From positions 1-35,990 of the forward strand of contig NZ_BOVJ01000119.1 of NCBI RefSeq assembly GCF_018403665.1: a stretch of 35,990 bases of DNA, written 5' to 3'. This document shows, one piece after another, positions 8,926 to 17,828 of this stretch; within the stretch, counting starts at the first letter, position 1, and the number at the start of each line of letters is the position of its first letter. Both the position numbers and the translations under genes were made by a program. Below the pieces are notes generated by a model, which saw only the letters and a list, made by a program, of their open reading frames with translations, searched no databases and was not told the DNA's origin. The stretch is from Paenibacillus cisolokensis. Its GTDB lineage: Bacteria > Bacillota > Bacilli > Paenibacillales > Paenibacillaceae.

Positions 8926-10057
8926 CTAGAGATTGCGCACGTGGGGCAGCACTTTTTCCTGAAACAATTGCAACCCTTTGACCACATCTTCGTGCGGAAT
9001 TTTGGCGATTTTGAAATTGAGGCTGAATATGCCAGCGCCCAATTCCTTGCGCAAAACTTGATCTGCTCGACTACCGTCTCGGGCGAACCGCAAATCAGAG
9101 TATGATTGCGAATTCTGTCGTCAAAGCTCATCTCGCCCGCTTTGGCTTGAGCCTCGTTGAACCGGCCCGTTTGCGGCTGACTGTCTCGGCTGTTGTCATA
9201 TTTCGATTTTTGCAGGATGAGCTGGCCGGCTTCGTGCTGGGCTTTGGACAACACATGGTAAAATAGTTTTCGCCGGCTTCCAGCAATTCGCGGGCCTTTT
9301 TGTCCGTTTCCGCAATGCAGGCATGAAAACCGACGAGAACATGCTCCGGCGTCGGTTCCCATCCTTCAGCCCGGGCGGTGTCCACATAGGCCTGGATATT
9401 CCGTTTCGCATCGTCGATTGACTTTACCCGAATAATGCCGATCATCGCCCGTTTTTTGGCCGCGTATTTGGCGGATTCGATGCTTCCGCCCGAAAGGAGA
9501 ATGTTGGGATGGGGCTGCTGCATCGGACGCGGCCAAATCGATACCGCACGGTACTGATAATACTTGCCTTCCCAAGCGAACGGTTCGGGTTCGGTCCAGC
9601 ATTTGACAATGAGATCACAGGCTTCTTTGAACCGTTCCCACGATTCGTCCGGAGGAATGTTGTAAGCCATATACTCATGCGGAATACCGCGCATCAATCC
9701 GGCAATCAGCCGTCCGCCGCTCATCACGTCCAGCATAGCATATTCTTCGGCTACGCGAACAGGGTTGAGCAGCGGGACCAGGTTGCCCAGTACGGCCAGT
9801 TTCGCATGTTGCGTCCGGTAACTCAACGCGCCGGCAATCAGATTCGGGTTCGCCATCAGACTGTATGGGCTCATGTGATGCTCGTTCACGGCAAGGTAGT
9901 CAAAGCCGCACTGCTCTGCCAGAACGATTTCCTTCAAATACGTATCGTACAATTCGTGACCGAGTCCGGGATTAAATTGTTTATTGGGCGCCGGCCAGCC
10001 GGTCGGTGAATCGTTAGCGTCCAAATACGGCATCAAATGGAAGAATAAAAATTTCAT
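8926..10057 (-). CDS. Luciferase-like (LLM class) flavin-dependent monooxygenase (frameshifted twice)
   Basis: MKFLFFHLMPYLD, FDYLAVNEHHMSPYSLMANPN, GRLIAGLMRGIPHEY and ILLSGGSIESAKYAAKK are typical of the LLM TIM-barrel family, which uses reduced FMN and O2. The C-terminus is in two further frames. One T added to the T4 run near 9260 gives ENYFYHVLSKAQHEA, and one T added near 9057 gives EQIKFLRKELGAG, ending LPHVRNL at 8926. The repaired protein is about 377 residues. The start overlaps the hydrolase stop (ATGA). It is likely the oxygenase of the catabolic operon, with an outside flavin reductase. The 9-bp unit GAGAAACTA is repeated at 8911-8928, around the stop. Confidence 0.9.
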
Positions 10058-10855
10058 ATCTGCTCGTCTTCTTTCCGTGGAATCAGAAACAGTTCTCCAT
10101 AAGTGAAAAAATCTTTCACCACGCGAACGAACCGTTCGGGCTGATCTACTTCAATCTGATGGGCGGCATCATAAATGTAGAAGAGATAAGAGGTTCGGAT
10201 TTTCGCTTTCAGCATCCGCAAGCCTTCTGCCGGAATGATGCCGTCCTCCGTTCCGGCCAAAATCAGAGTCGGCATCGAAATTTCGCCCGATCGCGACAAC
10301 AACTCCTCGTCCAGCGAGACGAATTCATGGTAGAAGTGAACCATTTCCCTGTTCCTTTTTTGACGGACGCCGGTTTTCCGATAGCGCGGCACGTTCCGGA
10401 TGGGCATACATTTTCCGCCGAATGGTTTCCGGATCGCCGACGAGACCGCCCTGGCCGTTAGGACGAAAGCCTGCGGGGGCTTCTAAAACCAAGCGGCCGA
10501 CGATTTCCGGATGCAGCACCGAAAGCCATGCCGCAACCCAACCGCCAAAGGAATGGCCGATCACGTCCACCTGCCTTTGTTCCCCCAGCGCATGAACGAC
10601 GAACTGCGCGGACAGGCGGGCCAAATCCTGCATCGAGCGGATATGCTCTAAGACCGGGGTGTCATCAAAGCCGGGGAAAACCGGAATGAGCACGCGATAC
10701 GATTCCGCGAGCTTCTCCAAGGCGGTATTTACACTTACGCCTCCCGCGCTGTGCAAATACAAAACGGGACTGCCCTGGCCGGATTCCCAATATTCCATAA
10801 CGCCGGAAGGCAATGAAACTTGTTTCTGCGTAAAAGTGCCGGCTTGCGCTGTCAT
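10054..10855 (-). CDS. Alpha/beta hydrolase (frameshifted)
   Basis: Nucleophile elbow GHSFGG, an oxyanion-side stretch VLYLHSAGG, acid residue in LAGTEDGIIP, and catalytic His in YDAAHQIEVDQPERF give a complete triad. The N-terminal frame (from 10855) and the C-terminal frame (to 10054) differ by two missing bases. Adding one A to each of the runs near 10377 and 10354-10359 yields ERAALSEKPASVKKRNREMVHF, a smooth join. Length about 267 residues. AAAGGAAG precedes the start. It is followed by the overlapping monooxygenase, so the two likely act in sequence, for example on an ester, lactone or C-C bond made by or presented to the oxygenase. Confidence 0.86.
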
Positions 10856-10879
10856 CGATCGACGGTCTTCCTTTCCTGT

Positions 10880-11653
10880 CTATAAATGATATTCCGGTTC
10901 GGCCTGCTTTTTGTTTTCGTAGATGGCCGCATAAATGTCGTTTTGAATTTTCAGCAAACCCGCGTCACCGCGTTCCCTCGGTCGCTGATGCGAAATGTTG
11001 AAAATTTGCTTCAACTTCCCGGGTCTCGGAGACAGGAGAACGACCCGGTCGCCCAGGAAAACGGCTTCGTTCACATCATGGGTGACAAACACAACGGTTT
11101 TCTTCTCCGCCTCCCAAATGTTCAGCAGATCGTTCTGAAGCTGCAGCCGGGTCAGATGATCGACCGCGCCGAACGGCTCATCCATCAGCAGGACGTCCGG
11201 ACGGTTGGCCAAAGCCCTTGCCAGTCCGGCACGCTGCTTCATCCCTCCGGAAAGCTGGTGAGGATATTTGTGCTCGAAGCCGTCCAGTCCGACCATGGTC
11301 AAATATTTCTGCACCGTGTTCTTTCTGTCGGCCTTTTTCACCCCGCGAATTTCCAATCCTAATTCGACATTTTCAAACACCGTACGCCAAGGATACAAAG
11401 AGGGGTCCTGGAATACGACCCCCAATCTTCTGTCCGGCCCCTGCAAGATCTTGTCGCCGTAAACAATTTCTCCGCTTGTCGGCAGCTGCAGTCCCGCCAG
11501 CATTTCCAGCAGCGTGCTCTTGCCGCAGCCGCTCGGCCCTAAAATGCACAGAAATTCTCCGTCGTGAATCGTTAAATCGATGTCTTCCAGCGCGACGGTC
11601 GGAACCGCTCCGCCGTATACTTTGGACACGTGTCGAATGGAGAAACCAGCCAT
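10880..11653 (-). CDS. ABC transporter ATP-binding protein, nitrate/sulfonate/taurine type
   Basis: Walker A GPSGCGKST, Q-loop region VVFQDPSLYPW, signature LSGGMKQRAGLARAL, Walker B VLLMDEPFGAVD and switch His in FVTHDVNEAVFLGDRV are all intact in 257 residues. The P.W motif after the Q-loop and the length match SsuB/TauB/NrtD ATPases. The start ATG at 11653 is taken; a GTG lies two codons upstream. It follows its binding protein by 21 bp. It powers import of the compound bound by the lipoprotein. Confidence 0.93.
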   Translation of the reverse strand: MAGFSIRHVSKVYGGAVPTVALEDIDLTIHDGEFLCILGPSGCGKSTLLEMLAGLQLPTSGEIVYGDKILQGPDRRLGVVFQDPSLYPWRTVFENVELGLEIRGVKKADRKNTVQKYLTMVGLDGFEHKYPHQLSGGMKQRAGLARALANRPDVLLMDEPFGAVDHLTRLQLQNDLLNIWEAEKKTVVFVTHDVNEAVFLGDRVVLLSPRPGKLKQIFNISHQRPRERGDAGLLKIQNDIYAAIYENKKQAEPEYHL

Positions 11654-11674
11654 AGGCACACCACCACCGCGCGT

Positions 11675-12680
11675 TTATTTTTCGGGATGAACCGCAAGTC
11701 GACGATTTTGCTTATATCGTAGATTTGATCCTGGAAACCCAGCTCAAACTGTATGTCTTGCGTATCCTTCAAGGCGTCCGCATCGACGTCGGGATTGTTT
11801 TCCCAGATCGGTTCCTCGCGTTCGAACGCTTTTACCAGCACATCGCGATCGATTTTCATATGCTGCACGACGTAGTCGAGGTATTCGTCCAAATTGCTTT
11901 TGGCATAGTCCTGGGATTTGAAGTAGGCGCGCAGCGTTTTTCGACCAGATCCGGATGCTTGTCGATAAACTCGTTCCGCGCGGACAGCACGCCGGTATGG
12001 AAAGTCGGCAAGTAATCCCATCCTTTGGCGAGCAGCTTGGCTTTTCCGTTTTTCTCGGACAAGGACACAAAAGGTTCGTGAATGATGGTCGCGTCCACCT
12101 GCTTGGATTCCAGACTGGCGAACGCTTCGTTCATCGTGCCGTTGGCGATAAAGGTGACGTCGTCAGGCTCGACTCCGTTTTGCTTCAGGATATACCGGGT
12201 ATAGACGTCCAGACCGGTTCCGAACCGGCCGACGCCGACCTTCTTCCCTTTCAAGTCCGCAATCGTCTCGATCTCCGGCTGCCCGATCAGATAAAACGGA
12301 CCTTTCGTTCTGAACATCGAGGAGACGATTTTGAGCGGCGCACCCTTGCCCGCTCCGATGATGGCCGTCGTGGTCGGCATATCCGCGATGTCGACGTCTC
12401 CGCTGGACAAGCCGGCGACCTGATCGGTCAGCTCCACAAATTGAATATCGACGCCTTCTTCGGCAAAAAAGCCTTTCTCGGCGCCAAAGCGCACAGCCAG
12501 ACCGCTTAACCCGCCCAGCGCGGCATATTTAACGGGTTCCAGCTTCGGCTGCCCGTCTTCCTGCGCCCCTTCCGCCGCCGTCGTTTGTTTGCCGCCCGAG
12601 CAGCTCGCAAGCAGGCTCGCGAATACGAAAAGCAGCATGACAAGCAAGAGGGCTTGTCCGGTTTTTCCGCTCTTTTTCAT
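11675..12680 (-). CDS. ABC transporter substrate-binding lipoprotein, NMT1/SsuA-like (frameshifted)
   Basis: MKKSGKTGQ, a hydrophobic stretch and the lipobox LASC mark a lipoprotein tethered outside the membrane. The body has KLEPVKYAALGGLSGLAVRFGAEKGFFAEEGVDIQFV, the opening of NMT1/SsuA-type binding proteins, and DLKGKKVGVGRFGTG. One A added to the A5 run near 11940 joins VEK to TLRAYFKSQDYAKSN. One A added to the A5 run complementary to 11678-11682 turns the end into LRFIPKK and a stop at 11675, right before the ATPase gene; without this the frame runs to 11572. The repaired length is about 335 residues. Ligand unknown: aliphatic sulfonates, aromatic acids and pyrimidines are all bound by relatives. 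Confidence 0.9.
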
Positions 12681-12725
12681 GGCATTAACCACCCAGTCTG
12701 CAAAATTTAACGTTCCGAAGGTTCC

Positions 12726-13496
12726 TCAGGACGATTTCCATCTCAGAAACACTTTTTTCTCGAGCAAATTGATAAACGCGATAATCAGAATCGAAACGAC
12801 GGTCACGACGGTGATGAGCGCAAAGACCCGGGCCGTGTCGTAAAGCGATGTCGATTGGACCAGCATGTTGCCGAGCCCTTCTTTGGAGGCCAGCATCTCC
12901 CCGAACAAAGCGCCGATCAGGCCGGACCCGGCCGAAACCCGCAATCCGGCGAAAATCGAAGGTACGGCCGACGGCAAGATCACTTTGGTGACGGTCTGAT
13001 AGGATGTGGCCTCGAATACGCGCGCGACTTTGAGATAATTTTCCGACGTCTGCTTGATGCCCGCTACGGTGTTGTAAATAATCGGGAAGATGCAGAACAA
13101 GAACACGACCGCCACTTTATGAACGAGGCCGATTCCGAGCCACAACGTCAGCAGCGGAACGATCGTCACTTTAGGGATGGCCATCAGCGCGGACAGGAAC
13201 GGATTAAAGAATTGTTCCGCTCTGGACACCAGCACCAGAAACAGCCCGATTCCAAATCCCAAGACGACCGACAGGCCAAACCCCAGCGTGAATTCCAACA
13301 GCGTGACATACAGATTTCGGAATGTTTCGCTTTGCTGGAGCAGCTTGACCAGTTCCTGGACCACCTGAGTCGGCGCAGAGAGGTAGAGTCTGCCGACGAT
13401 GCCCTTTTGAACCACAACCTCTACCGTTCCGAGAAACAGCACCAGCAAGAGTATTTGTCCGGCAACGATTCTCCACAATATTCCACGCTCACTCAT
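12726..13496 (-). CDS. ABC transporter permease, SsuC/TauC type
   Basis: A 256-residue integral membrane protein with about six hydrophobic segments. The ATPase-contact EAA loop appears as ARVFEATSYQTVTKVILPSAVPSIFAGLR, and IPKVTIVPLLTLWLGIG is the usual conserved stretch of this permease class. The ATG at 13496 follows AGGAG; a longer reading to 13796 overlaps the oxidoreductase and lacks a ribosome site. Gene order is permease, binding protein, ATPase. Confidence 0.93.
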   Translation of the reverse strand: MSERGILWRIVAGQILLLVLFLGTVEVVVQKGIVGRLYLSAPTQVVQELVKLLQQSETFRNLYVTLLEFTLGFGLSVVLGFGIGLFLVLVSRAEQFFNPFLSALMAIPKVTIVPLLTLWLGIGLVHKVAVVFLFCIFPIIYNTVAGIKQTSENYLKVARVFEATSYQTVTKVILPSAVPSIFAGLRVSAGSGLIGALFGEMLASKEGLGNMLVQSTSLYDTARVFALITVVTVVSILIIAFINLLEKKVFLRWKSS

Positions 13497-13528
13497 GCTT
13501 GCGACTCCTTGATTTTTGATAGATTCGA

Positions 13529-14509
13529 TTACGGTTTCAGGATCAGTTTTCCGAAAATCTCCCGCTGTTCCATCAAACGATGAGCTTCGCGCGCTTCTTC
13601 CAGCGGAAGGACGCGATCGATGACCGGCTTCAATTTGCCGCTTCTGACCCAATCGAGCAACGTAAGCAGATCGCTGCGCTCCCAGCTGGTGGAGCCGATG
13701 ATCGTAATTTCGCGTTTCCAGACATAGCGGAGGTCGGTTACCGCTTCGAACCCGGTCGTCGCTCCGCAGGTCAGGATGCGTCCGCCTTTTTTGCATGCGA
13801 GAATGCTTTTCGGCCAGGTTTCTTTACCGGAATAATCGACGATGACGTCAGCCCCTTGTTTGCCGGTAATATGCCATGTTTCATGGGAAAAGTTCACCTT
13901 GTTGTAGTTGATCAAATAGTCGGCGCCCAGCGCTTTCAATTTCTCCAGCTTCTCGTCCGATCCGGCGGCGGCGATGACCGTGGCGCCTATCGATTTGGCG
14001 ATGAGCACGGCCGCATTGCCTACTCCTCCGCTTGCTCCCAGGATGAGTATCGTTTCGCCCGCCTGCAGCTTTCCGCGCGTAACGAGCATTCGCAAGGCCG
14101 TACCGTAGGCGATTGGAAGGGCAGCCGCATCCTCGTCGGAAATATCGTCCGGCAAAGGAATGCAGTTGCCGGCCGGCACTTTCACATATTCCGCCAACCC
14201 GCCTTGCAGATCTTCGCCCAACGCTCCGAATTTCGGGATTTTCGGGTCGATGAGCACCCTTTGTCCGACTTGTACTTCCGTGACGCCCTCTCCCAGCTCG
14301 GCGACAATCCCGACCACGTCTCCGCCCGAAATATGGGGCAGCTTCAATTGTCTGCCCGGAATTCCGCGACGGACAAAGATGTCAAGATGGTTGAGCGCGC
14401 AAGCTTTGACCTGAATGAGCACTTCTCCCGCTTGCGGTTCCGGCTTCGGATATTCGCCGATAACAACGTTGTTCAAATCTCCATTCTCTACAATCAGAGC
14501 TGCTTTCAT
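13529..14509 (-). CDS. Zinc-type alcohol dehydrogenase / quinone oxidoreductase-like MDR protein
   Basis: The fold is clear: VLIQVKACALNHLDIFVRRG, HISGGDVVGIV, and the Rossmann segment ILILGASGGVGNAAVLIAK. The four-Cys structural zinc cluster of alcohol dehydrogenases is absent (PKIPKFGALGEDLQGGLAEY stands in its place), which favours an NADPH-dependent quinone- or enoyl-reductase type. Length 326 residues. The start at MKAALIVENGD (14509) is taken. An in-frame start at 14545 would overlap the ligase stop by 17 bp. Probably a redox step of the operon pathway. Confidence 0.87.
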   Translation of the reverse strand: MKAALIVENGDLNNVVIGEYPKPEPQAGEVLIQVKACALNHLDIFVRRGIPGRQLKLPHISGGDVVGIVAELGEGVTEVQVGQRVLIDPKIPKFGALGEDLQGGLAEYVKVPAGNCIPLPDDISDEDAAALPIAYGTALRMLVTRGKLQAGETILILGASGGVGNAAVLIAKSIGATVIAAAGSDEKLEKLKALGADYLINYNKVNFSHETWHITGKQGADVIVDYSGKETWPKSILACKKGGRILTCGATTGFEAVTDLRYVWKREITIIGSTSWERSDLLTLLDWVRSGKLKPVIDRVLPLEEAREAHRLMEQREIFGKLILKP

Positions 14510-14528
14510 AGAAGAAGATACCCCTTTC

Positions 14529-16070
14529 TCAATTTGCGTTTGCATCGTTTTCGTTCAACAAGCTTGTCAATTTGGTCCGGTCAACCTTGCCCGTGCCCGT
14601 CAACGGCAGCTCGTCCAGGAAGTAAACTTCGCGCGGATACGCATAGGCGGCTCCGTGCTGAAAGAAGTAGTCTTGGACGTCTTTCGCAGATAATTCCGAA
14701 TCTTCAGTCGGAACGACGAAAGCGACAGGAACCTGACCTTTAACCGGATGCGCCTTGGCGATGACACAGACATTTGCGATGTTCGGGTGCTTCAATAACA
14801 GGTTCTGAATTTCTTTCGGGTAGGCTTTTTCACCTCCAATATTGATCATGTCATCCTTCCGTCCGGCGATATAGGCGTATCCTTCCTCGTCCAGGCGAAC
14901 CAAGTCCCCTGTCTTGAGCCAACCGTCCGGCGTAAACCGGCTGGCATTGACTTCCGGAAGGTTCCAGTATCCTTTGGCGACCCCCGGGCTTTTCACCCAA
15001 AGCTCTCCCACCTGGCCCGGCGGCAAATCTTCGCCGTCTTCCCCTACGACCCGCACCCGGCAACCCGGAAGCGGATGTCCCGGAGACCCTTGCCGGTTAT
15101 GCGCGCCTCTGGAACTGGAGAATACGACCGGACCGCCTTCGGTTAATCCGTAACTTTCCAGAATGTCCACGCGCAAATTCCTCTCCAATTCCTGCACCAG
15201 CTCGAGAGGAACCTCCGACGAACCGCAAAGAATGAACCGCAGCGAAGACAAATCGTAATGAGGATTTTCCTTGTAATAGGACAGAATCATCTGGTACATG
15301 GCCGGGACGCCCGTCATAAACGTGCAGCCTTGCGTTTGCACCGATTCCAGAATGTTTTTCGGATCGACACCCGGCAATAGAACGATCGAGGCGCCGGCCC
15401 GCAAGCTCATCTGGATGTTCACCATCGCATTGGCATGATACAGCGGCACCGCAATCAGCGCCCGGTCTTCGTGGCTGACTTTGCGCACCGTCCGCAGCGC
15501 TTCGGAAATCCAGTACTGCCCTCCGTGGGTCAGCATGCAGCCCTTCGGTTTTCCGGTCGAACCCGACGTATAAGGAAGATAGCATACGTCTTCCGCTCGC
15601 ACTTCCGCCACCGCCAGCCCGGCAGGCTGATCGGCAAGCAGCTCGTCATACGAATGAGCGGGAAACAAGGAGGTGCTGCCCGCCCCGATATAGTGCTTCA
15701 GCAGTCCGGCTTCGTACAGGCGGGATATCTTTTCCTCGAACGAGGCATGAAAGACGATCGCGTCCGCGCCGCAGTCTCGTATGATGTAAGCCAAATGGTC
15801 GTCGCCGAGCTTGACATTGACCGGAACGGGGATGGCCCCGATTCGCATAATGCCGAATATGATTTCAATAAAACGCAAGTCGTTGCCGAAGAAGACGGCG
15901 ACCCGGTCTCCTCGTTTCACACCGAAGGACTTAAAGAGATTGCCGGCCTTGTTCATTCTGTCGTTCAATTCGGCGTAAGTCCAAGTTTGTTCCCCGGAGA
16001 TGAGTGCTGCCTTGTCGGGATGGAGCCGGACAGCCTGATCGATCAGCAATCCGAAATTGGACGCCTTCAT
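14529..16070 (-). CDS. AMP-dependent acyl-CoA synthetase / ligase
   Basis: A 513-residue adenylating enzyme of the ANL superfamily. The phosphate loop is YTSGSTGKPKGCMLTH, followed by ESYGLTEGGP, the hinge WLKTGDLVRLDEEGYAYIAGRKDDMINIGGEKAYPKEI, and the catalytic Lys of PLTGTGKVDR near the end. It activates a carboxylic acid to its CoA thioester through an acyl-AMP. AAGGTGA precedes the ATG. In the operon it would activate an acid released from the substrate; the thioesterase two genes upstream would reverse or drain such thioesters. Acid specificity is not readable from sequence. Confidence 0.93.
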   Translation of the reverse strand: MKASNFGLLIDQAVRLHPDKAALISGEQTWTYAELNDRMNKAGNLFKSFGVKRGDRVAVFFGNDLRFIEIIFGIMRIGAIPVPVNVKLGDDHLAYIIRDCGADAIVFHASFEEKISRLYEAGLLKHYIGAGSTSLFPAHSYDELLADQPAGLAVAEVRAEDVCYLPYTSGSTGKPKGCMLTHGGQYWISEALRTVRKVSHEDRALIAVPLYHANAMVNIQMSLRAGASIVLLPGVDPKNILESVQTQGCTFMTGVPAMYQMILSYYKENPHYDLSSLRFILCGSSEVPLELVQELERNLRVDILESYGLTEGGPVVFSSSRGAHNRQGSPGHPLPGCRVRVVGEDGEDLPPGQVGELWVKSPGVAKGYWNLPEVNASRFTPDGWLKTGDLVRLDEEGYAYIAGRKDDMINIGGEKAYPKEIQNLLLKHPNIANVCVIAKAHPVKGQVPVAFVVPTEDSELSAKDVQDYFFQHGAAYAYPREVYFLDELPLTGTGKVDRTKLTSLLNENDANAN

Positions 16071-16118
16071 GTCAATGTCACCTTTCCCCTTGCATCTGTA
16101 TGCATTTCCTTGTGCGCC

Positions 16119-16925
16119 TTATATGTTGAATCGGTAACGTCCGCCGAGAAGATGCGCTTCCTCTCGCTTCAAGCCTCCCGATAAACCGACCATAAACGGG
16201 CCTTCCCCGCGTTCCGCCAGCGCGTCGGATACGATTCCGGCGCCTGCCGGCTTGCAAAACTTCAGATTCCCGCCGGGCAGCTTCAGCGTCCGGCATTCGG
16301 CTTGAATGGATTCGTCCGTCACGACGTCGCCCAAAGCAAGGCCGAACCACCGCGACCAATCCGCCGCCGTTTGGAAATCGCGAACGGCGAGAGCGACGTA
16401 GGAAAGCTCGACGATACCTGACGGATGAGGGGAAATGACATTCCGTTTCGCGAGGTCATGTCTTCGTTCCTCATCGTTCTCCTCCCACTGAATGAGGAAG
16501 GGCAGCGGAAACTGCTGATCCGGATGCGCCAAGTACAGCTGCTGCCATCGAACGGAGCTGCCGTCCGGTCTTTTGCGGTGGCCCTGCACCGGCCCGATCA
16601 CCTCGAATCCCTGTTTCGCGTAACGTTCGGCATCCTCTTCGATCCGGTTGGTCCGAATGGCGAGACGGACAAAACCTTCGGCGCAGGAAGCATTGGCGAT
16701 CGTATGAAGCAAGCTGTGAGGTGTCCGGTTCCGATCCGCCAGCTGCTTGTCAAAGACGCCGATCAGCTCGATGTAGCTTAAATCGAAGCAACACAGGGCA
16801 TTGTAGGTCCCCCGTTGTTCATGCCGTCCGCCTTCGACTGCATGGAGTCCGGTCTGGCGCAACAGACGGATCGCTTCATTCGGCTCGCGAACGTAATGAA
16901 TGAGATGATCGAATTCGAAGCTCAT
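16119..16925 (-). CDS. Glyoxalase-like (VOC superfamily) protein
   Basis: A 268-residue protein with two VOC-like halves: FDHLIHYVREPNEAIRLLRQTGLHAVEGGRHEQRGTYNALCCFDLSYIELIGV (first) and VELSYVALAVRDFQTAADWSRWFGL (second). This resembles the Glyoxalase_3 (DUF) branch. The HLIHYV His and the ELI Glu could be metal ligands. Its start overlaps the thioesterase stop by 4 bp (ATGA), so the two are translationally coupled. A ring-cleavage, isomerase or detoxification role fits the context but is inference. Confidence 0.78.
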   Translation of the reverse strand: MSFEFDHLIHYVREPNEAIRLLRQTGLHAVEGGRHEQRGTYNALCCFDLSYIELIGVFDKQLADRNRTPHSLLHTIANASCAEGFVRLAIRTNRIEEDAERYAKQGFEVIGPVQGHRKRPDGSSVRWQQLYLAHPDQQFPLPFLIQWEENDEERRHDLAKRNVISPHPSGIVELSYVALAVRDFQTAADWSRWFGLALGDVVTDESIQAECRTLKLPGGNLKFCKPAGAGIVSDALAERGEGPFMVGLSGGLKREEAHLLGGRYRFNI

Positions 16926-17368
16926 CCCTGTTTCCCCTCGCCCGGAGGAGATGATTTTCCGGCCGCCGCCGTACTGTACAGCCCCCGTCCGATGGCGATC
17001 GTTTTGCCTTCCGGGTTGGCGATGACAATATCGCTGATGCCTACCGATCGGCCGAGTTTAATGACATGAGCGGAAGCGATCAAATCCTCTCTGCCCCCGG
17101 CGGATAAATAATCGACCCGCATATTGATGGTCGGCAGTGCCGTACCCAATATCGCGGCAAATACGAAGTCTCCGGCAATGTCGATGAGCGACGCGATGAT
17201 GCCGCCATGAATATGTGTTCCGCTTGCCCCCGCCAAAAATTCTTCTTTGAAAGGCAGGCGCAGCGTTATCGTATTTTCCGAGATGCTTTCCACCGTAATA
17301 TTTAAAAATCGATGAAAATTGGATTTGAGGAGCAATTCGGATAATTGATCTTTTGTCAAAACAGACAC
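16922..17368 (-). CDS. PaaI-type hotdog thioesterase
   Basis: A 148-residue hotdog protein. GTHIHGGIIASLIDIAGDFVFAA contains the HGG motif and the downstream Asp of PaaI thioesterases, and INMRVDYLSAGGREDLIASAHVIKLGRSVGISDIVI is the typical second half. It hydrolyses acyl- or aryl-CoA esters, rescuing CoA in catabolic pathways such as phenylacetate. It is the first gene of the long minus-strand operon; GGAGGGG precedes its GTG start. The promoter, operator and leader terminator described separately lie upstream. Confidence 0.9.
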   Translation of the reverse strand: MSVLTKDQLSELLLKSNFHRFLNITVESISENTITLRLPFKEEFLAGASGTHIHGGIIASLIDIAGDFVFAAILGTALPTINMRVDYLSAGGREDLIASAHVIKLGRSVGISDIVIANPEGKTIAIGRGLYSTAAAGKSSPPGEGKQG

Positions 17369-17398
17369 TGCTTTCCCCTCCTGCCGGGTATTTTCTTA

Positions 17399-17447
17399 AA
17401 AAAATAAGGCCCCAATTCGGGTGATCGCGATCACCTAAATTGGGGCC
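17399..17447 (-). terminator. Leader terminator (possible attenuator) of the catabolic operon
   Basis: On the minus strand GGCCCCAATT pairs with AATTGGGGCC around an inner 16-bp palindrome GGTGATCGCGATCACC, giving a 40-bp hairpin with one 2-base mismatch, followed by TTATTTTTTT. This is a textbook intrinsic terminator, yet it stands between the operon promoter (17513-17540) and its first start codon (17368). Either transcription is attenuated here or the roughly 105-nt transcript is a separate small RNA. Confidence 0.75.
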
Positions 17448-17487
17448 TCCAGTATGTCTAGTCGGCCGCTAGATGCTTAATAATATA

Positions 17488-17501
17488 ATTCCAATTGGAA
17501 T
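17488..17501. promoter_or_regulatory. Palindromic operator at the operon transcription start
   Basis: ATTCCAATTGGAAT is a perfect 14-bp palindrome immediately downstream of the predicted -10 and start point. TetR-, MarR- and GntR-type repressors bind sites of this form. The cognate regulator is not in the operon. Confidence 0.55.
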
Positions 17502-17512
17502 AGTACTTTTAA

Positions 17513-17540
17513 ATCATACCACAATATTTCTTATAGTCAA
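17513..17540 (-). promoter_or_regulatory. SigA-type promoter of the catabolic operon
   Basis: On the minus strand TTGACT, a 16-bp spacer and TATGAT form a near-consensus housekeeping promoter. The predicted start point is near 17506, placing the palindrome 17488-17501 and the leader terminator inside the initial transcript. Confidence 0.65.
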
Positions 17541-17613
17541 TCCGTCATTTTTTGATAAATAACGTGTTTTTTCGTGAAATTTCGAGCCGTATTTCGTACA
17601 GCCTTCGCCATAT

Positions 17614-17652
17614 ACATAAATAAAGACTGTCGACACTTTCCGTCAACAGTCT
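17614..17652 (-). terminator. Intrinsic terminator of the MFS gene
   Basis: On the minus strand AGACTGTTGAC pairs with GTCGACAGTCT (one mismatch) around a 7-base loop and is followed by TTTATTTATG. It lies about 180 bp past the MFS stop at 17829, upstream of the next minus-strand promoter. Confidence 0.55.
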
Positions 17653-17689
17653 GATTCGATACCTGTTAGTTATAGAACGACGGACAAGC

Positions 17690-17822
17690 CGCTTATCTCT
17701 CGCAAAACGCTTTGCAGCACTGGGAGTCCGCAAAATTCGCATTTACGGAAGCGAGCCGCACGATCTGCGCGGCATGTTGCGTAAGCTTAATAGCCACGCG
17801 GAGATCATGTTGGCGATCTCGT
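17690..17822 (+). pseudogene. Unassigned coding-like fragment on the plus strand
   Basis: In one plus frame the stretch reads LAKRFAALGVRKIRIYGSEP, then HDLRGMLRKLNSHAEIMLAIS, with amphipathic helix and strand alternation like a folded protein. There is no start codon with a ribosome site, and the 5' side is terminator sequence. The wording faintly recalls TIM-barrel glycosidases (GH17-like), but I cannot assign it. It may be the remains of a gene cut off at both ends. Confidence 0.25.
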
Positions 17823-17828
17823 CCCCCC

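Noticed and set aside
12726..13796. 356-residue version of the ABC permease
   Set aside because: The extra N-terminus overlaps the oxidoreductase gene and has no membrane character; the ATG at 13496 has AGGAG.
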